Assembly: GCA_002747825.1 (NCBI GenBank)
Contig: PDQQ01000011.1
Span: 78,715-142,714 of the forward strand
Length of the DNA stretch: 64,000 nucleotides
Origin: Deltaproteobacteria bacterium
GTDB taxonomy: Bacteria; Desulfobacterota; Desulfobulbia; Desulfobulbales; Desulfocapsaceae
Reading direction: 5' to 3'
Shown here: positions 53,338 to 62,522 of the stretch, piece after piece
Layout: every line of letters starts with the position of its first letter
Position numbering within the stretch: the stretch's first letter is position 1
Notes under the pieces: model-generated
What the model was told of the DNA's origin: nothing
Seen by the model: the letters and a program-made list of their open reading frames with translations, nothing else
Databases searched by the model: none
Made by a program: the position numbers and the translations under genes

Positions 53338-53835
53338 TTAATTCTGTCCTTCTGAGAAATCCGAGATACAGTTGCTACACTTCTCGCTGGTCTGCCCTTT
53401 CTTGCTGTACTCAGCAAAACCTTTGAGCAGCTGATCGTCGCCCTGGGGGCAGATTCCCATAAACTCGGTGAAGGCGATCATTCGTGCGATAATCTCTGGC
53501 GGCGCAGTGTGTTCAACCTTGCATGCCCCTTCCTCTGCGAGTGGCTCTTCAATGGCGAGTACCTCCATAAAGAAGTGTTTGAGAGCCTCGTGGCGGAAAA
53601 CGACATCCTTGGCAACCTCTTCTCCCTCTTGTGTCAGCGTGATTGCCTCGTATGGCGCGTAGTTTATCAGCCCTTTTTTTGAGAGGGATCTCAGAGCCTC
53701 TGTTACCGAAGCCCTGCTCACGTCGAGACGGGCGGCTATCTCTTTGCTTCTGGCAACCAGCTTTTCCTCTATGATGTGGTAAATCGCTTCAATGTAATCT
53801 TCCAGGCTGGCACTCAGGCCTTCTTTCTTTTTCAT
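53338..53835 (-). CDS. DtxR/MntR family metal-dependent regulator
   Basis: 165 residues from the ATG at 53835 (an in-frame TTG two codons upstream is less likely). Winged helix at about 8-62: LSASLEDYIEAIYHIIEEK, ARSKEIAARLDVSRASVTEALRSLSKKGLINY, YEAITLTQEG. The dimerisation/metal-binding part has FRHEALKHFFMEVLAI and the CxxEH pattern CKVEHTAPPEI. Iron or manganese should be the corepressor. It ends with a cysteine-rich tail (SEKCSNC) without the SH3-like third domain, as in short MntR/IdeR relatives of sulfate reducers. Convergent with the selenoprotein gene. Confidence 0.87.
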   Translation of the reverse strand: MKKKEGLSASLEDYIEAIYHIIEEKLVARSKEIAARLDVSRASVTEALRSLSKKGLINYAPYEAITLTQEGEEVAKDVVFRHEALKHFFMEVLAIEEPLAEEGACKVEHTAPPEIIARMIAFTEFMGICPQGDDQLLKGFAEYSKKGQTSEKCSNCISDFSEGQN

Positions 53836-53882
53836 AATCAATTTTCTACAGGTAAAGGATGAGAACGTCGATTCAACAACTG

Positions 53883-53898
53883 TAACCTCTCATAACCT
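53883..53898 (-). promoter_or_regulatory. Direct repeat upstream of the dtxR-type gene
   Basis: TAACCT at 53883-53888 and again at 53893-53898 (AGGTTA on the coding strand), one helical turn apart, 48-63 bases before the start. Half-site AGGTTA resembles that of DtxR boxes, but the arrangement is direct, not inverted. Confidence 0.35.
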
Positions 53899-54119
53899 AC
53901 ATTTCTTTGCCTCTGGAGTCAAGGGAGCCTTATATAATTGAGGTTCTTTTATTTTGTAAGGCCGTATTCCCTTGTTGTTCTTTAGCACTTTTCAGGTACA
54001 ATAGGCAGAAAGATGAGAGGAGTATTAAAAATGAAATGGGTTCGTTTTTCTTGCCAGGCTGAGGCGATCGCCGTGCCTGTCAAGAAGTTATGCCCGTATT
54101 TTTACCTACAGCGAGAGCA

Positions 54120-55808
54120 ATGATTTGTGAGTTACGAGTAAAAAATCTGGCCCTTATAGAGGGCCTCAATCTGCAATTTGCCTATGACAATTCCGGCTCT
54201 CTTGTGGTGATGACTGGAGAGACCGGGGCCGGCAAGTCGATTATGTTGCGGGCCATTCATCTGCTTTCGGGCAGACGATCTTCGGCGGATTGGGTGCGCA
54301 GTGGTGCCGAGCTCTGCGAGGTGGAGGCCCTCTTTGAGATTGATTCCGAGCATCGTGCCGTTTTTACTCTGCTGGAAAGGGGCGGGTTTGGTACGGATTC
54401 GCTGGTAACGCTCAAGCGCTCGCTGAGCAGTGATGGAAGAAGCAGATGTTATATCAACGGTTCGTTTGCTACCGCAAAAACCCTTGCAGAGCTGGCTGGT
54501 GAGCTCTTTACTGTGGCAAGCCAGCACGACCAACAGCAGCTCCTGCAGGAAGGTCTGCATCTCGATTTTCTCGATACGGTAGCTGGTCTTTGGCCGGATC
54601 GACAGGGTTTTGAAAAGGTTTTTCTTGACTGGAAGAGCAAAAAGAACAGGCTCGATGAATTACGGCAGCGTGAGCGCGAAAAGCTGCAGCGAGAGGATTT
54701 TTTGCGTTTTCAGGTCGCTGAAATCAGGGAAGCCGAAATCTTCGTTGGTGAGGATGAACAGCTGGTCGAAGAAAAAAACCGTCTGAAAAATCTGCAGCAA
54801 CTGATCAATCTTGGTCAGGAAAGTTATCGTCTGTTGTCCGGAGAGCTGCAGGATGGTCTGGTGCAGCTGCGACAAAATATCGTTCGTATCACAGAGCTTG
54901 ATCCATCGATTGGCAGGCTCGCCGAAGATATCACCGATTTTACCTTTCTGGCAGAAGACTTTGTTGCCCGTTTGTTGGCCTACAGGGATGGTTTGTCGGC
55001 AGATCCGCATCGGCTTGATGCGGTCAGCGAGCGTCTTGACCTGTTGCAGAAGCTGAAGAGAAAATTCGCTGGCTCAATCGAGGAGATTCTCTCTTTTGCA
55101 AAAAATGGAGAAGCGGAGCTCCTGCAGCTCGAACAGATGGATCAGGAGATTGAAAATCTGGAAAAAGAGGTCACCTCTTTGTGGGAGCGGGCCTGTACTC
55201 TGGCAACAGATCTGTCTGAAAAGCGGCAGGGAGCGGCGGTTATGCTCGAGCGTGCAATGGTTGAAGAGCTTTCTTCCCTTGCCTTTGACAGGCCTCTTTT
55301 TACGGTAGACTGGGCATCCCGGAAAGAGGATGAGTCGTCCCTTCTTCCCTCAGGCTGGGATAGAGTTGCCTTTTATTTCAGCGCCAACTACGGTGAGGAA
55401 CCAAGACCTCTGGCAAAGATTGCCTCTGGCGGCGAATTGTCGCGTATGATGCTGGCCATGAAATGTCTGCTCGCCAAAAAAGACATGGTGAAAACCGTCT
55501 TCTTTGATGAGGTTGATGCCGGTATAGGGGGTGAGGCCGCAGAGGCCGTGGCCCGAAAGATCCAGGAATTATCTGGGCACCATCAGGTCTTTTGTATTAC
55601 CCATTTGCCGCAGATTGCCGCCCGGGGTGGACAACATTTCTATGTGGCCAAAGGGATCGAAAATGGACGCACCAAAACCAGCGTCAAAAAATTGACCGCA
55701 GGACAGAGGCGGCAGGAGATCGTGCGTATGCTGGCTGGAGATTCAGCGACAGAGCAGACCCTTGCCTGGGCAGATGATCTGCTGGCAAAGGGAGAGGTGG
55801 GCCGTTGA
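54120..55808 (+). CDS. recN: DNA repair protein RecN
   Basis: 562 residues from the ATG at 54120 (MICELRVKNLALIEGLNLQF, the normal RecN start). SMC-like ATPase: Walker A MTGETGAGKSIMLRAI near residue 35; coiled-coil arms at about 160-230 and 300-370; C-terminal signature ASGGELSRMMLAMK and Walker B VFFDEVDAGIGGEAAEAVARK. Acts early in double-strand break repair with RecA. Next gene overlaps its stop by four bases. Confidence 0.95.
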   Translation: MICELRVKNLALIEGLNLQFAYDNSGSLVVMTGETGAGKSIMLRAIHLLSGRRSSADWVRSGAELCEVEALFEIDSEHRAVFTLLERGGFGTDSLVTLKRSLSSDGRSRCYINGSFATAKTLAELAGELFTVASQHDQQQLLQEGLHLDFLDTVAGLWPDRQGFEKVFLDWKSKKNRLDELRQREREKLQREDFLRFQVAEIREAEIFVGEDEQLVEEKNRLKNLQQLINLGQESYRLLSGELQDGLVQLRQNIVRITELDPSIGRLAEDITDFTFLAEDFVARLLAYRDGLSADPHRLDAVSERLDLLQKLKRKFAGSIEEILSFAKNGEAELLQLEQMDQEIENLEKEVTSLWERACTLATDLSEKRQGAAVMLERAMVEELSSLAFDRPLFTVDWASRKEDESSLLPSGWDRVAFYFSANYGEEPRPLAKIASGGELSRMMLAMKCLLAKKDMVKTVFFDEVDAGIGGEAAEAVARKIQELSGHHQVFCITHLPQIAARGGQHFYVAKGIENGRTKTSVKKLTAGQRRQEIVRMLAGDSATEQTLAWADDLLAKGEVGR

Positions 55809-56851
55809 AAAAGGTAAAGGCACTGGCGTTATTTTCCGGGGGGCTCGATTCTATCCTTGCCGCCCGTCTTGTTGCCGATCAGGGGGTCGAGGTTGTTGCC
55901 CTGCAGTTCGTTACGCCATTTTTTCACTATGATCTCCTTGCAGATGTTGCTCGACATAAGAAAAGGGTGCAAAAAAAGTATGGTCTTACGGTAGAGGTGA
56001 TTGATATCAGCGCCAGATATCTGCGTCTTCTGCGCAATCCTGCACATGGCTTCGGCAAGAATTTCAACCCCTGCATCGACTGTAAGATCCTCATGTTCAA
56101 ATGCGCAAGAGAGCTGCTTGCAAAATGGAATGCCTCTTTTCTGATCTCCGGTGAGGTCCTGGGCCAGCGGCCGATGTCCCAGCGTCGAGATACGCTCAAT
56201 GTTATTGAGCGGGAGTCGGAAACCCGTTCTCTGGTGCTGCGGCCTCTCTCTGCCCTGCATATGCCGCTTACCAAAGCAGAAGAGCGCGGCTGGGTGGATC
56301 GGAGTCGCCTGCTGAAGATATGTGGCCGGGGTCGTGCGCAGCAGATGACGATGGCCAAACAATTCAACATCCAGGATTATCCGGCGCCAGCCGGAGGCTG
56401 CATCCTTGCCGATCCTATTTTGAGCAAGCGTGTCAGGATGCTCTATGCAAAAGAATCTTTGCTGCCGATTGCCGAAGTTGGGGTCACTGATGTCTGCTCG
56501 ATTCTGGTCGGCCGTCAGCTGCGCCTGCCAGAAGGCGGCTGGCTCGTTCTGGGGAGGGATGAGCGGGAAAATGAAAAACTGGCCCAGCTGGTACAGCCGG
56601 AAGATACGGTCCTGCGTATGGAAGACTGGCCCGGGCCGACAGCAGTGTTGAAGAAGACAGATTCGTACTGCAGTGCGCAGCAGCTTGAAAAAGATCTTGC
56701 CCTTGCCGCCTCCCTGGTGGTGCGTTTTGGCCGCAAAAGTCCGGGGCAGGAACGCCCGAGAACGGTCAGTATCTGGTCGTCAGAGGGCAAGAAGACAGTA
56801 CAGGCATCGGCTTTGGCCGATGAGGTTTTTCATCCCTGGATTATCCAGTAG
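55805..56851 (+). CDS. PP-loop ATPase, ThiI/MnmA-like, with NFACT-R-like C-terminus
   Basis: 348 residues from a TTG at 55805 overlapping the recN stop, with GAGAGGTGGG upstream. PP-loop ALALFSGGLDSILAARL near residue 12. A MnmA-like cysteine motif FNPCIDCKILMFKCA and a second PAGGCILADPILSKRV provide two candidate catalytic cysteines. LISGEVLGQRPMSQRRDTLN is shared with ThiI-type thiolases. After about residue 230 the sequence (ILVGRQLRLPEGGWLVLGRDERENEKL) resembles the NFACT-R RNA-binding domain. Probably a tRNA thiolation enzyme; the nucleotide modified is not certain. Confidence 0.82.
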   Translation: MKKVKALALFSGGLDSILAARLVADQGVEVVALQFVTPFFHYDLLADVARHKKRVQKKYGLTVEVIDISARYLRLLRNPAHGFGKNFNPCIDCKILMFKCARELLAKWNASFLISGEVLGQRPMSQRRDTLNVIERESETRSLVLRPLSALHMPLTKAEERGWVDRSRLLKICGRGRAQQMTMAKQFNIQDYPAPAGGCILADPILSKRVRMLYAKESLLPIAEVGVTDVCSILVGRQLRLPEGGWLVLGRDERENEKLAQLVQPEDTVLRMEDWPGPTAVLKKTDSYCSAQQLEKDLALAASLVVRFGRKSPGQERPRTVSIWSSEGKKTVQASALADEVFHPWIIQ

Positions 56852-56891
56852 CGTTTTGATCTTTTGCCTCCTTTTTTGTTGTCAAAAGCTA
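56850..56891. terminator. Convergent-end stem-loop candidate
   Basis: AGCGTTTTGA pairs with TCAAAAGCT (one bulge) around a T-rich loop, between the ThiI-like gene and the dus gene, which converge here. Confidence 0.35.
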
Positions 56892-56959
56892 TCCGATCTC
56901 CTGCCGACTGAGGCTTCCATCGTCTCTGAGAAAAAGAGCGAGAATGTATATCTGAGAGC

Positions 56960-57931
56960 TCACCCTTGCCGCTGCTCAAAGATATGCCCTACGATATCCT
57001 GGTAGTTGTTGAGGCGTCTGGTCTTCAGCAGTTTTTTCAGGTGGTTCTGGTCGCCTGGAAACGAGGCGATCAGATACCTCCACAGCTGTTTCAGCCGGCC
57101 AAGGATATGGCTGTCCCCATAAAGATACCCTTGATACCTTTTGAGCAGGTCTGAGTGAAAAGCCCTCAGCCTTGCGTTTCTCTGCTGCCCGCTCTGTGGC
57201 CGATATCCTTTGATCTCTTCGCCGAGAAACGGATTGGCCAGTGCGCCTCTGCCGAGCATCCAGCCCTCTACCTTGACAAAGCTGTTGTTAAGCTCTGTAT
57301 AGATGTCGAGATTGTTCATATCGCCGTTATAGACGAGCCGGTGTCTACTCAACTCCAGGCATTGTGCAAAGATATGCGGTTTGGTCTGCCCCCGGTATAG
57401 ATCCTTTCCCAGTCGTGCGTGGATGATGATCTCTTTGAGGGGATAATCATCAAGTCGGGGAAGAAGGTTCTGGAGTTCGGATGCCTCGAAATAGCCGAGC
57501 CGTGTCTTTAAAGAGAGCTGTAGCGTGAGCTTGGGCAGGATCTCATCGAGCAGGGCAAGGATTGCTTCTGGATAGGGAAGCAGTCCGGAACCTCTTTTCT
57601 TTTTTGCCACCATCGGTGCCGGGCAGCCGAGGTTCCAGTTGATATGGCTATAGCCAAGGTCGGCAAGCCGTTGTGCAAGGCAGAGAAAGTCAGCTGCCCT
57701 GTTGTTGAGAATCTGCGGGACAAGCCCTTGCCCTGGATTTTTTTCGGGAAGAACGTCCCGGAGATACCGATCCTGGTATCGAGAGGCCTTTTGTGGGTTG
57801 ATAAATGGGGCCACGGCCGCATCAAAGCCTTGGAAATGCTGAAAAAAGACCTCTCGAAAGGCCGCATCTGTCAGCCCTCGTATCGGTGCCAGGTAGAGAA
57901 ATGGCGTCTTCTCTCGTTTTTTCTCTGTCAT
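56960..57931 (-). CDS. tRNA-dihydrouridine synthase family protein
   Basis: 323 residues. FMN-dependent TIM barrel: FLYLAPIRGLTDAAFREVF at the start, then NWNLGCPAPMVAKKKRGSGLL with the catalytic cysteine (about C113), LSLKTRLGY, IIHARLGKDLYRG and YNGDMNN. The C-terminal helical domain is present. Reduces uridines in tRNA D loops; the site specificity (A, B or C) is not clear from these motifs. Divergent from the nucleotidyltransferase gene. Confidence 0.92.
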   Translation of the reverse strand: MTEKKREKTPFLYLAPIRGLTDAAFREVFFQHFQGFDAAVAPFINPQKASRYQDRYLRDVLPEKNPGQGLVPQILNNRAADFLCLAQRLADLGYSHINWNLGCPAPMVAKKKRGSGLLPYPEAILALLDEILPKLTLQLSLKTRLGYFEASELQNLLPRLDDYPLKEIIIHARLGKDLYRGQTKPHIFAQCLELSRHRLVYNGDMNNLDIYTELNNSFVKVEGWMLGRGALANPFLGEEIKGYRPQSGQQRNARLRAFHSDLLKRYQGYLYGDSHILGRLKQLWRYLIASFPGDQNHLKKLLKTRRLNNYQDIVGHIFEQRQG

Positions 57932-58116
57932 TGCTGCTGTCTTCGATGAAGATATATTTTAACTATTTATAATCATGAAATATTTTCTTTTTCCTGGTGT
58001 CCTTGTCTTTTCCGGATGGCGGCGCAGCACCTTCGTCTGGTAAGATACCTGATCGTACCTATAAAAATTGTAATTGCAATGTCGTTGTCTTCTACCCGGG
58101 AAAAATCTTTCAGACC

Positions 58117-59628
58117 ATGACCTCTCATCGGTTGCCAGTAGATATCAATTCTCGTCATATTGTCCGGATGGCAAGGTTGTTGAAGGACAGCCTCCCCAAT
58201 CCATTGCTGCGAGCACTGGTGGAGGTGGCAGAGGCTTGGCAGACACCGCTCTATCTTGTGGGCGGCAGCATGCGGGATCTTTTACTGGGCAGGATGCCAA
58301 GAGATGTGGATATTGCGGTCGAAAAAGATCCCGAGTTGTCTGCCCGCCGGCTGATAAAAGTCTGTGACGGCGGCACTCTTGTCAAACTTGGTAGCAGAGA
58401 CCAGGCCTGCCGGGTGGTCATCGACAACGTACAGGTCGATTTTTCTGCCTTCCGTGGTGCGAGTGGGGAAATAGAGGAAGACCTGCTGAAAAGGGATTTT
58501 TCGATCAACGCCCTGGCTGTCGATCTTGTCCCCCTTGTTTGTGGTCTTGCCTGTCGACTGCTTGATCCGGCCGGAGGCCTTGATGATCTGCGCACCGGCT
58601 GTGTGCGGCATCTGCCCGGCAGTTTTATCGACGATCCTTTGCGTCTGCTGCGTGCCTACAGGCTTGTCGCCGAGTTCGACTTTCTGCTTGCAGTCGGGAC
58701 CAGAACAGAGATTCGTCGCCTGGCCCAGACGTTGCGGCAGCCAGCCGCTGAGAGGGTTTCCGCCGAGCTGTATAAGATTTTTGCCTCTTTGCGTACCTCG
58801 AAGGTCTTGAAAATGATGGATGAAGATGGTCTGCTGGCCATTCTTCTTTCTGAGCTGTATCAGGGAAAGGGTGTGCAACAGCCGGATTCTCATCATCTCG
58901 ATGTCCTCGGGCATTGCCTTCTTGCCCTCGAGATGATCGAAAAGATCCTTTTGGCGCCCGGACGGTTTTATCCGGATGACTCTGTCTTTGTTGATTATAT
59001 CAAAGATGAGGAGAAGCTGGTGAACCTGAAATGGGCGGCCCTTTTGCACGATTTGGGAAAGCCGGAAACACAGAAAATATGGCCTGAGAGGGAGGGAAAG
59101 ATTACATTTTACGGGCACGATAAACAGGGCAGGGCCCTGTTTCAGAAATATGCAAAAGCCTGGCGCTGGAGCCAGAGAAACAGCGAACGGGTGGGCAAGC
59201 TGATCGCCATGCATATGCATCCCTTTCATCTTTGTAACGTGCAGCGACAGTCGTCTGTATCCGCGAAGGCGGTGCTGAAGCTGGTGAGACGCGCCGGAGA
59301 AGATCTGCCCGGTCTGTTTCTCCTTGCCATGGCAGATAGTCTGGCCAGTCAGGGGAGCAGTAAGCCCAGCAAAATGGAGGCCGAGCTGGTGCAGCTGTTT
59401 ACTGCTGTGCAGCGTATCAATACGGAGAAGATCCAGGGGCTGCTGAATACCCCGCCTCTGCTGACGGGTGAGGATTTGAGAGACATCTTTGGCCTGACGC
59501 CGGGACCTTTGTTTGGTGTTATTCTGGATGATCTTGAGGTTGCCCGGGTCGAGGGGCGGGTCTCAGACAGGGCCCAGGCACTTGCCTGGGTATCAGACTA
59601 CCTCAGGCAACGGCAAGAGCAGATGTAA
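58117..59628 (+). CDS. CCA tRNA nucleotidyltransferase / polyA polymerase with HD domain
   Basis: 503 residues from the ATG at 58117; the frame is open to 57997 but that part is not family-like. Class II nucleotidyltransferase head: LYLVGGSMRDLLLGRMPRDVDIAVEKD (GGS at 49-51, catalytic DVD at 63-65). Then IEEDLLKRDFSINALAVDLV, DPLRLLRAYRLVAEF and a C-terminal HD domain with ALLHDLGKPETQ and FYGHDKQGRALF. The HD part suggests the bacterial CCA enzyme with phosphohydrolase activity, but polyA polymerases are very similar. tRNA-Arg in this window encodes its own CCA, so repair is a likely role. Confidence 0.87.
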   Translation: MTSHRLPVDINSRHIVRMARLLKDSLPNPLLRALVEVAEAWQTPLYLVGGSMRDLLLGRMPRDVDIAVEKDPELSARRLIKVCDGGTLVKLGSRDQACRVVIDNVQVDFSAFRGASGEIEEDLLKRDFSINALAVDLVPLVCGLACRLLDPAGGLDDLRTGCVRHLPGSFIDDPLRLLRAYRLVAEFDFLLAVGTRTEIRRLAQTLRQPAAERVSAELYKIFASLRTSKVLKMMDEDGLLAILLSELYQGKGVQQPDSHHLDVLGHCLLALEMIEKILLAPGRFYPDDSVFVDYIKDEEKLVNLKWAALLHDLGKPETQKIWPEREGKITFYGHDKQGRALFQKYAKAWRWSQRNSERVGKLIAMHMHPFHLCNVQRQSSVSAKAVLKLVRRAGEDLPGLFLLAMADSLASQGSSKPSKMEAELVQLFTAVQRINTEKIQGLLNTPPLLTGEDLRDIFGLTPGPLFGVILDDLEVARVEGRVSDRAQALAWVSDYLRQRQEQM

Positions 59629-59814
59629 CTCCTCATAGGCACCCGATCTTTGAATGACCACGATTCCCGGCATAGGCGTACTATAACGAGCAATCGTGCT
59701 TGTCCAAATCTGGGGCACCGTCAGAGCAGTTGCTCGCGAAAAATTGTTATTTCAATATGTTTTTACCCCTGTGCGTGTTACGAGAGATATACGAATGAGC
59801 TAAAAAAACCTCTA

Positions 59815-59842
59815 CTTGTTTCTGCTCCAGCGATGCTGGTGT
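59815..59842. repeat. Degenerate 99-bp-period repeat, locus A unit 1
   Basis: Contains CTGCTCCAGCGATGCTGGTG, with CCAGC (59827-59831) pairing to GCTGG (59835-59839). The rest of the unit is much diverged from the other copies. Confidence 0.55.
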
Positions 59843-59902
59843 ATTCGAAACCTGTTTTGGAGACCGATGGTTTGTATCCTGCAGTTACCGGTTTTGTTTC
59901 TT

Positions 59903-59941
59903 GTTATGGTTGGCAGGCATCTGCTCCAGCTCTGCTGGTTT
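59903..59941. repeat. Degenerate 99-bp-period repeat, locus A unit 2
   Basis: GTTATGGTTGGCAGGC and CTCCAGCTCTGCTGGTTT match locus B closely. Hairpin CCAGC/GCTGG at 59926-59938, 99 bases after unit 1. Confidence 0.68.
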
Positions 59942-59975
59942 TCGGCTTGTCAAAGGAAAACAAATGGACTAAAAC

Positions 59976-60575
59976 GTGCGTAAAATAAACGATTACTATT
60001 CCCGCAAGGCCAAAAAACAGAAATATCCGGCCCGCTCGGTATTCAAGCTCGAAGAGGTACAGCAAAAGTACAGGCTCCTGCGGCGTGGCGACAGTGTTCT
60101 TGATTTGGGCTGTTATCCTGGAAGCTGGGCATTGTATGCTTCTCAGGTTGTTGGTGAAAAAGGACTCGTTGTGGGTGTTGATCTGCAGCAGGCAGACAAG
60201 CCGCCCAGGGATGGCGGGGCAGAGATACACTGGCTCTGTCAGGATATCATGGATGCCTCGCTGATAGCAGCCGTGCGCAGGTTCAGGCCGGCGTTTCGGG
60301 TCCTGCTCTCTGATCTTGCGCCGAAGACAACCGGCAACAGATGGGCCGACAGCCAGAAATCTTTGGCCCTTGTCCGCCATACCCTGATGCTGGCCGAAGA
60401 GCTTTTGCTTGATCGTGGGCATTATTTATGCAAGGTTTTTCAGGGTGAGGGCTTTCCTGAGTTTGTCAAAGAGGTCAAAGAGCATTTTGCCATGGTCAAG
60501 GTGGTCAAACCGAAGAGTTCCCGCATAGAGAGCCGGGAGGTCTTCTTGCTGGCGATGCATTACAACAAAAGGTGA
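59976..60575 (+). CDS. rlmE: 23S rRNA (uridine-2552-2'-O) methyltransferase RlmE
   Basis: 199 residues from a GTG at 59976. FtsJ fold with SAM-binding VLDLGCYPGSWALYAS and VDLQQADKPP. The K-D-K-E catalytic set is complete: K24 (SVFKLEEV), D113 (LLSDLAPKTTGN), K153 (LCKVFQGEG), E188 (SREVF). Methylates U2552 of 23S rRNA late in large-subunit assembly. 34 bases after the repeat-bearing region, no clear ribosome binding site. Confidence 0.94.
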   Translation: MRKINDYYSRKAKKQKYPARSVFKLEEVQQKYRLLRRGDSVLDLGCYPGSWALYASQVVGEKGLVVGVDLQQADKPPRDGGAEIHWLCQDIMDASLIAAVRRFRPAFRVLLSDLAPKTTGNRWADSQKSLALVRHTLMLAEELLLDRGHYLCKVFQGEGFPEFVKEVKEHFAMVKVVKPKSSRIESREVFLLAMHYNKR

Positions 60576-60660
60576 TGAGGCCTTTGAAACCTTTTTTTCA
60601 GGGATTATCGAAAAAGCAGAGGTTTTGAGATTTTTTAAATTGAAACGGTGGGTGTGATAT

Positions 60661-61413
60661 ATGTCAGGACATTCTAAGTGGTCAACGATTAAAAGAAAAA
60701 AGGGTGCAAATGATGCGAAGCGGGGAAAGATTTTTACCCGCCTGATTAAGGAGATCACCGTCGCTGCACGGACAGGAGGGGGAGATCCTGAGGGGAATCC
60801 GCGACTGCGTTCTGCGATAGCCTCGGCAAAATCAGAAAATATGCCCAAAGATAATATCGAAAGGGCTATTAAAAAGGGCACCGGAGAGATTGCCGGAGAG
60901 GTCTATGAAGAGATTATGTACGAAGGCTACGGTCCCGGCGGTGTGGCGGTTCTTGTTGAGTGTTTGACCGATAATCGCAATCGGACCGTTGCCGATGTGC
61001 GGCATTTTTTTTCTAAGAGCAATGGCAATCTTGGAGAGTCTGGCTGTGTTTCCTGGATGTTTGACAAAAAGGGTCTGCTGCTTGTTGACAAGGCTGGTGT
61101 CTCGGAAGAGGAGCTGATGGACAAGGCCCTCGAGGCAGGTGCCGAAGACATTATCGAAGAAGAGAGTGAGTTTCAGATCCATACCGCACCGGAAGATTTT
61201 GATGAGGTGCGCAGTACACTTGAGGAGGATGGGGTGGCCTTTATTGAGGCCTCTCTTTCGATGATCCCCCAAAATACGGTGGAAGTGGTCGATGAAAAGA
61301 TCGGCAGATCACTCCTCAAGCTCATTGAATCCCTTGAAGATCATGATGATGTACAGAACGTCTTTGCAAATTTTGATATCGATGACCAGCTCATGGAACA
61401 GCTGGCAGAATAG
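60661..61413 (+). CDS. yebC: YebC/PmpR-family protein
   Basis: 250 residues, standard length. [32 protein letters not shown] at the start, then [55 protein letters not shown] and [13 protein letters not shown] are the full family signature. Members act as DNA-binding regulators or, as shown for some, help ribosomes through proline stretches. Position directly before ruvC (2-base gap) is a common arrangement. Confidence 0.95.
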   Translation: MSGHSKWSTIKRKKGANDAKRGKIFTRLIKEITVAARTGGGDPEGNPRLRSAIASAKSENMPKDNIERAIKKGTGEIAGEVYEEIMYEGYGPGGVAVLVECLTDNRNRTVADVRHFFSKSNGNLGESGCVSWMFDKKGLLLVDKAGVSEEELMDKALEAGAEDIIEEESEFQIHTAPEDFDEVRSTLEEDGVAFIEASLSMIPQNTVEVVDEKIGRSLLKLIESLEDHDDVQNVFANFDIDDQLMEQLAE

Positions 61414-61415
61414 CC

Positions 61416-61892
61416 TTGGCCGAGAGAATATTAGGCATTGACCCCGGAAGCCGCATTACCGGATACGGCGTTATAGAGGCGGACCGGGGAAATTTGTTCT
61501 TCGTCTCCTGTGGCGTTGTCAAGACGACCGCCAGGTATCCGCTGAATTATCGTCTCAATGAAATTTTTGAAGGGCTCAACGAGGTTGTGCAGCTGCACGA
61601 GCCGGTTGTTGCGGCGGTCGAGGAGGTCTTTATGTCCGAGAATCCCCGTTCCGCCCTCAAGCTTGGTCAGGCCCGCGGGGCGGCGGTTCTTGCGGCAATG
61701 CAAAATGGCCTCAACGTCCATGATTACAGTCCCCGTGCCATTAAGCAGGCCGTTTGCGGTTATGGTCAGGCGGATAAGCAGCAGGTGCAGCATATGGTGC
61801 GTGTTCTGCTCAATCTTAGCAGATCACCGAGTTCCGATGCCGCCGATGCCCTGTCAGTTGCCATTTGCCATGCCAATCAATTCAATCTATAG
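61416..61892 (+). CDS. ruvC: Holliday junction endonuclease RuvC
   Basis: 158 residues from a TTG at 61416. RNase H-like fold with catalytic acids D9 (LGIDPGSRITGYG), the glutamate in AAVEEVFMSENPRSALKLGQARG, and the final SSDAADALSVAICHA pair. Cuts Holliday junctions after RuvAB branch migration. yebC-ruvC-ruvA-ruvB form one tight operon. Confidence 0.96.
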   Translation: MAERILGIDPGSRITGYGVIEADRGNLFFVSCGVVKTTARYPLNYRLNEIFEGLNEVVQLHEPVVAAVEEVFMSENPRSALKLGQARGAAVLAAMQNGLNVHDYSPRAIKQAVCGYGQADKQQVQHMVRVLLNLSRSPSSDAADALSVAICHANQFNL

Positions 61893-61898
61893 TCTCTT

Positions 61899-62522
61899 AT
61901 GATTGCTGCCCTTAACGGAAAAGTTCTTTACAAATATGCCGATCGTGTTGTCGTCGAGGCCGGCGGTGTTGGCTATGAGGCACTGGTTACAGCGGACACC
62001 GTGGCCAGGATTCCCGAAGACGGTGAGAGTCTGTTTTTGTATATTCATACCAACGTCAGAGAAGATGCCATCACCCTGTATGGCTTTCTCGAAGAGGAAG
62101 AAAAAGAACTTTTTCTCATTTTGAAGACCGTCTCCGGTATCGGGCCCAAGCTGGCCATGTCGATGCTCTCCGGCCTACCGGTGGCAGAGATCTGTCAGGC
62201 GATAAGCAGAGGAGACAGCAAAAGGCTGACCGTGCTGCAGGGTGTAGGGAAAAAGACGGCAGAGAGGATTTGTCTCGATCTGCGGGAAAAGGTTGGCCAT
62301 CTTCTGCAAAGTGGCAGTGCTCTCAGGCGCGAAGATCCGGCTGTCTTGACCAGCCAGAGCCCAGCGCTTGCCGATGCCCTGTCGGCCTTGCAGAATCTCG
62401 GTTATAGTGAGCAGGTGGCTGCCTCTGCCCTGGCGGCCGTAGAACAGGGGTCTGACCAGGAAACCTTTGACAATTTCTCTGTGGAAGATCTGATACGTCT
62501 CAGCTTGAGGACGCTTGCATGA
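61899..62522 (+). CDS. ruvA: Holliday junction branch migration protein RuvA
   Basis: 207 residues. N-terminal OB fold ([27 protein letters not shown]), helix-hairpin-helix pairs in the middle ([40 protein letters not shown]) and a C-terminal domain III that contacts RuvB ([21 protein letters not shown]). ATGA overlap with ruvB. Confidence 0.96.
   Translation: MIAALNGKVLYKYADRVVVEAGGVGYEALVTADTVARIPEDGESLFLYIHTNVREDAITLYGFLEEEEKELFLILKTVSGIGPKLAMSMLSGLPVAEICQAISRGDSKRLTVLQGVGKKTAERICLDLREKVGHLLQSGSALRREDPAVLTSQSPALADALSALQNLGYSEQVAASALAAVEQGSDQETFDNFSVEDLIRLSLRTLA

Larger units (their letters stand above)
59629..59975. other. Intergenic region with two degenerate repeat units
   Basis: 347 bases. 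No gene is supported. The right part carries two copies of a repeat whose CCAGC-N3-GCTGG hairpins are exactly 99 bases apart (59827-59839 and 59926-59938). Confidence 0.5.
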
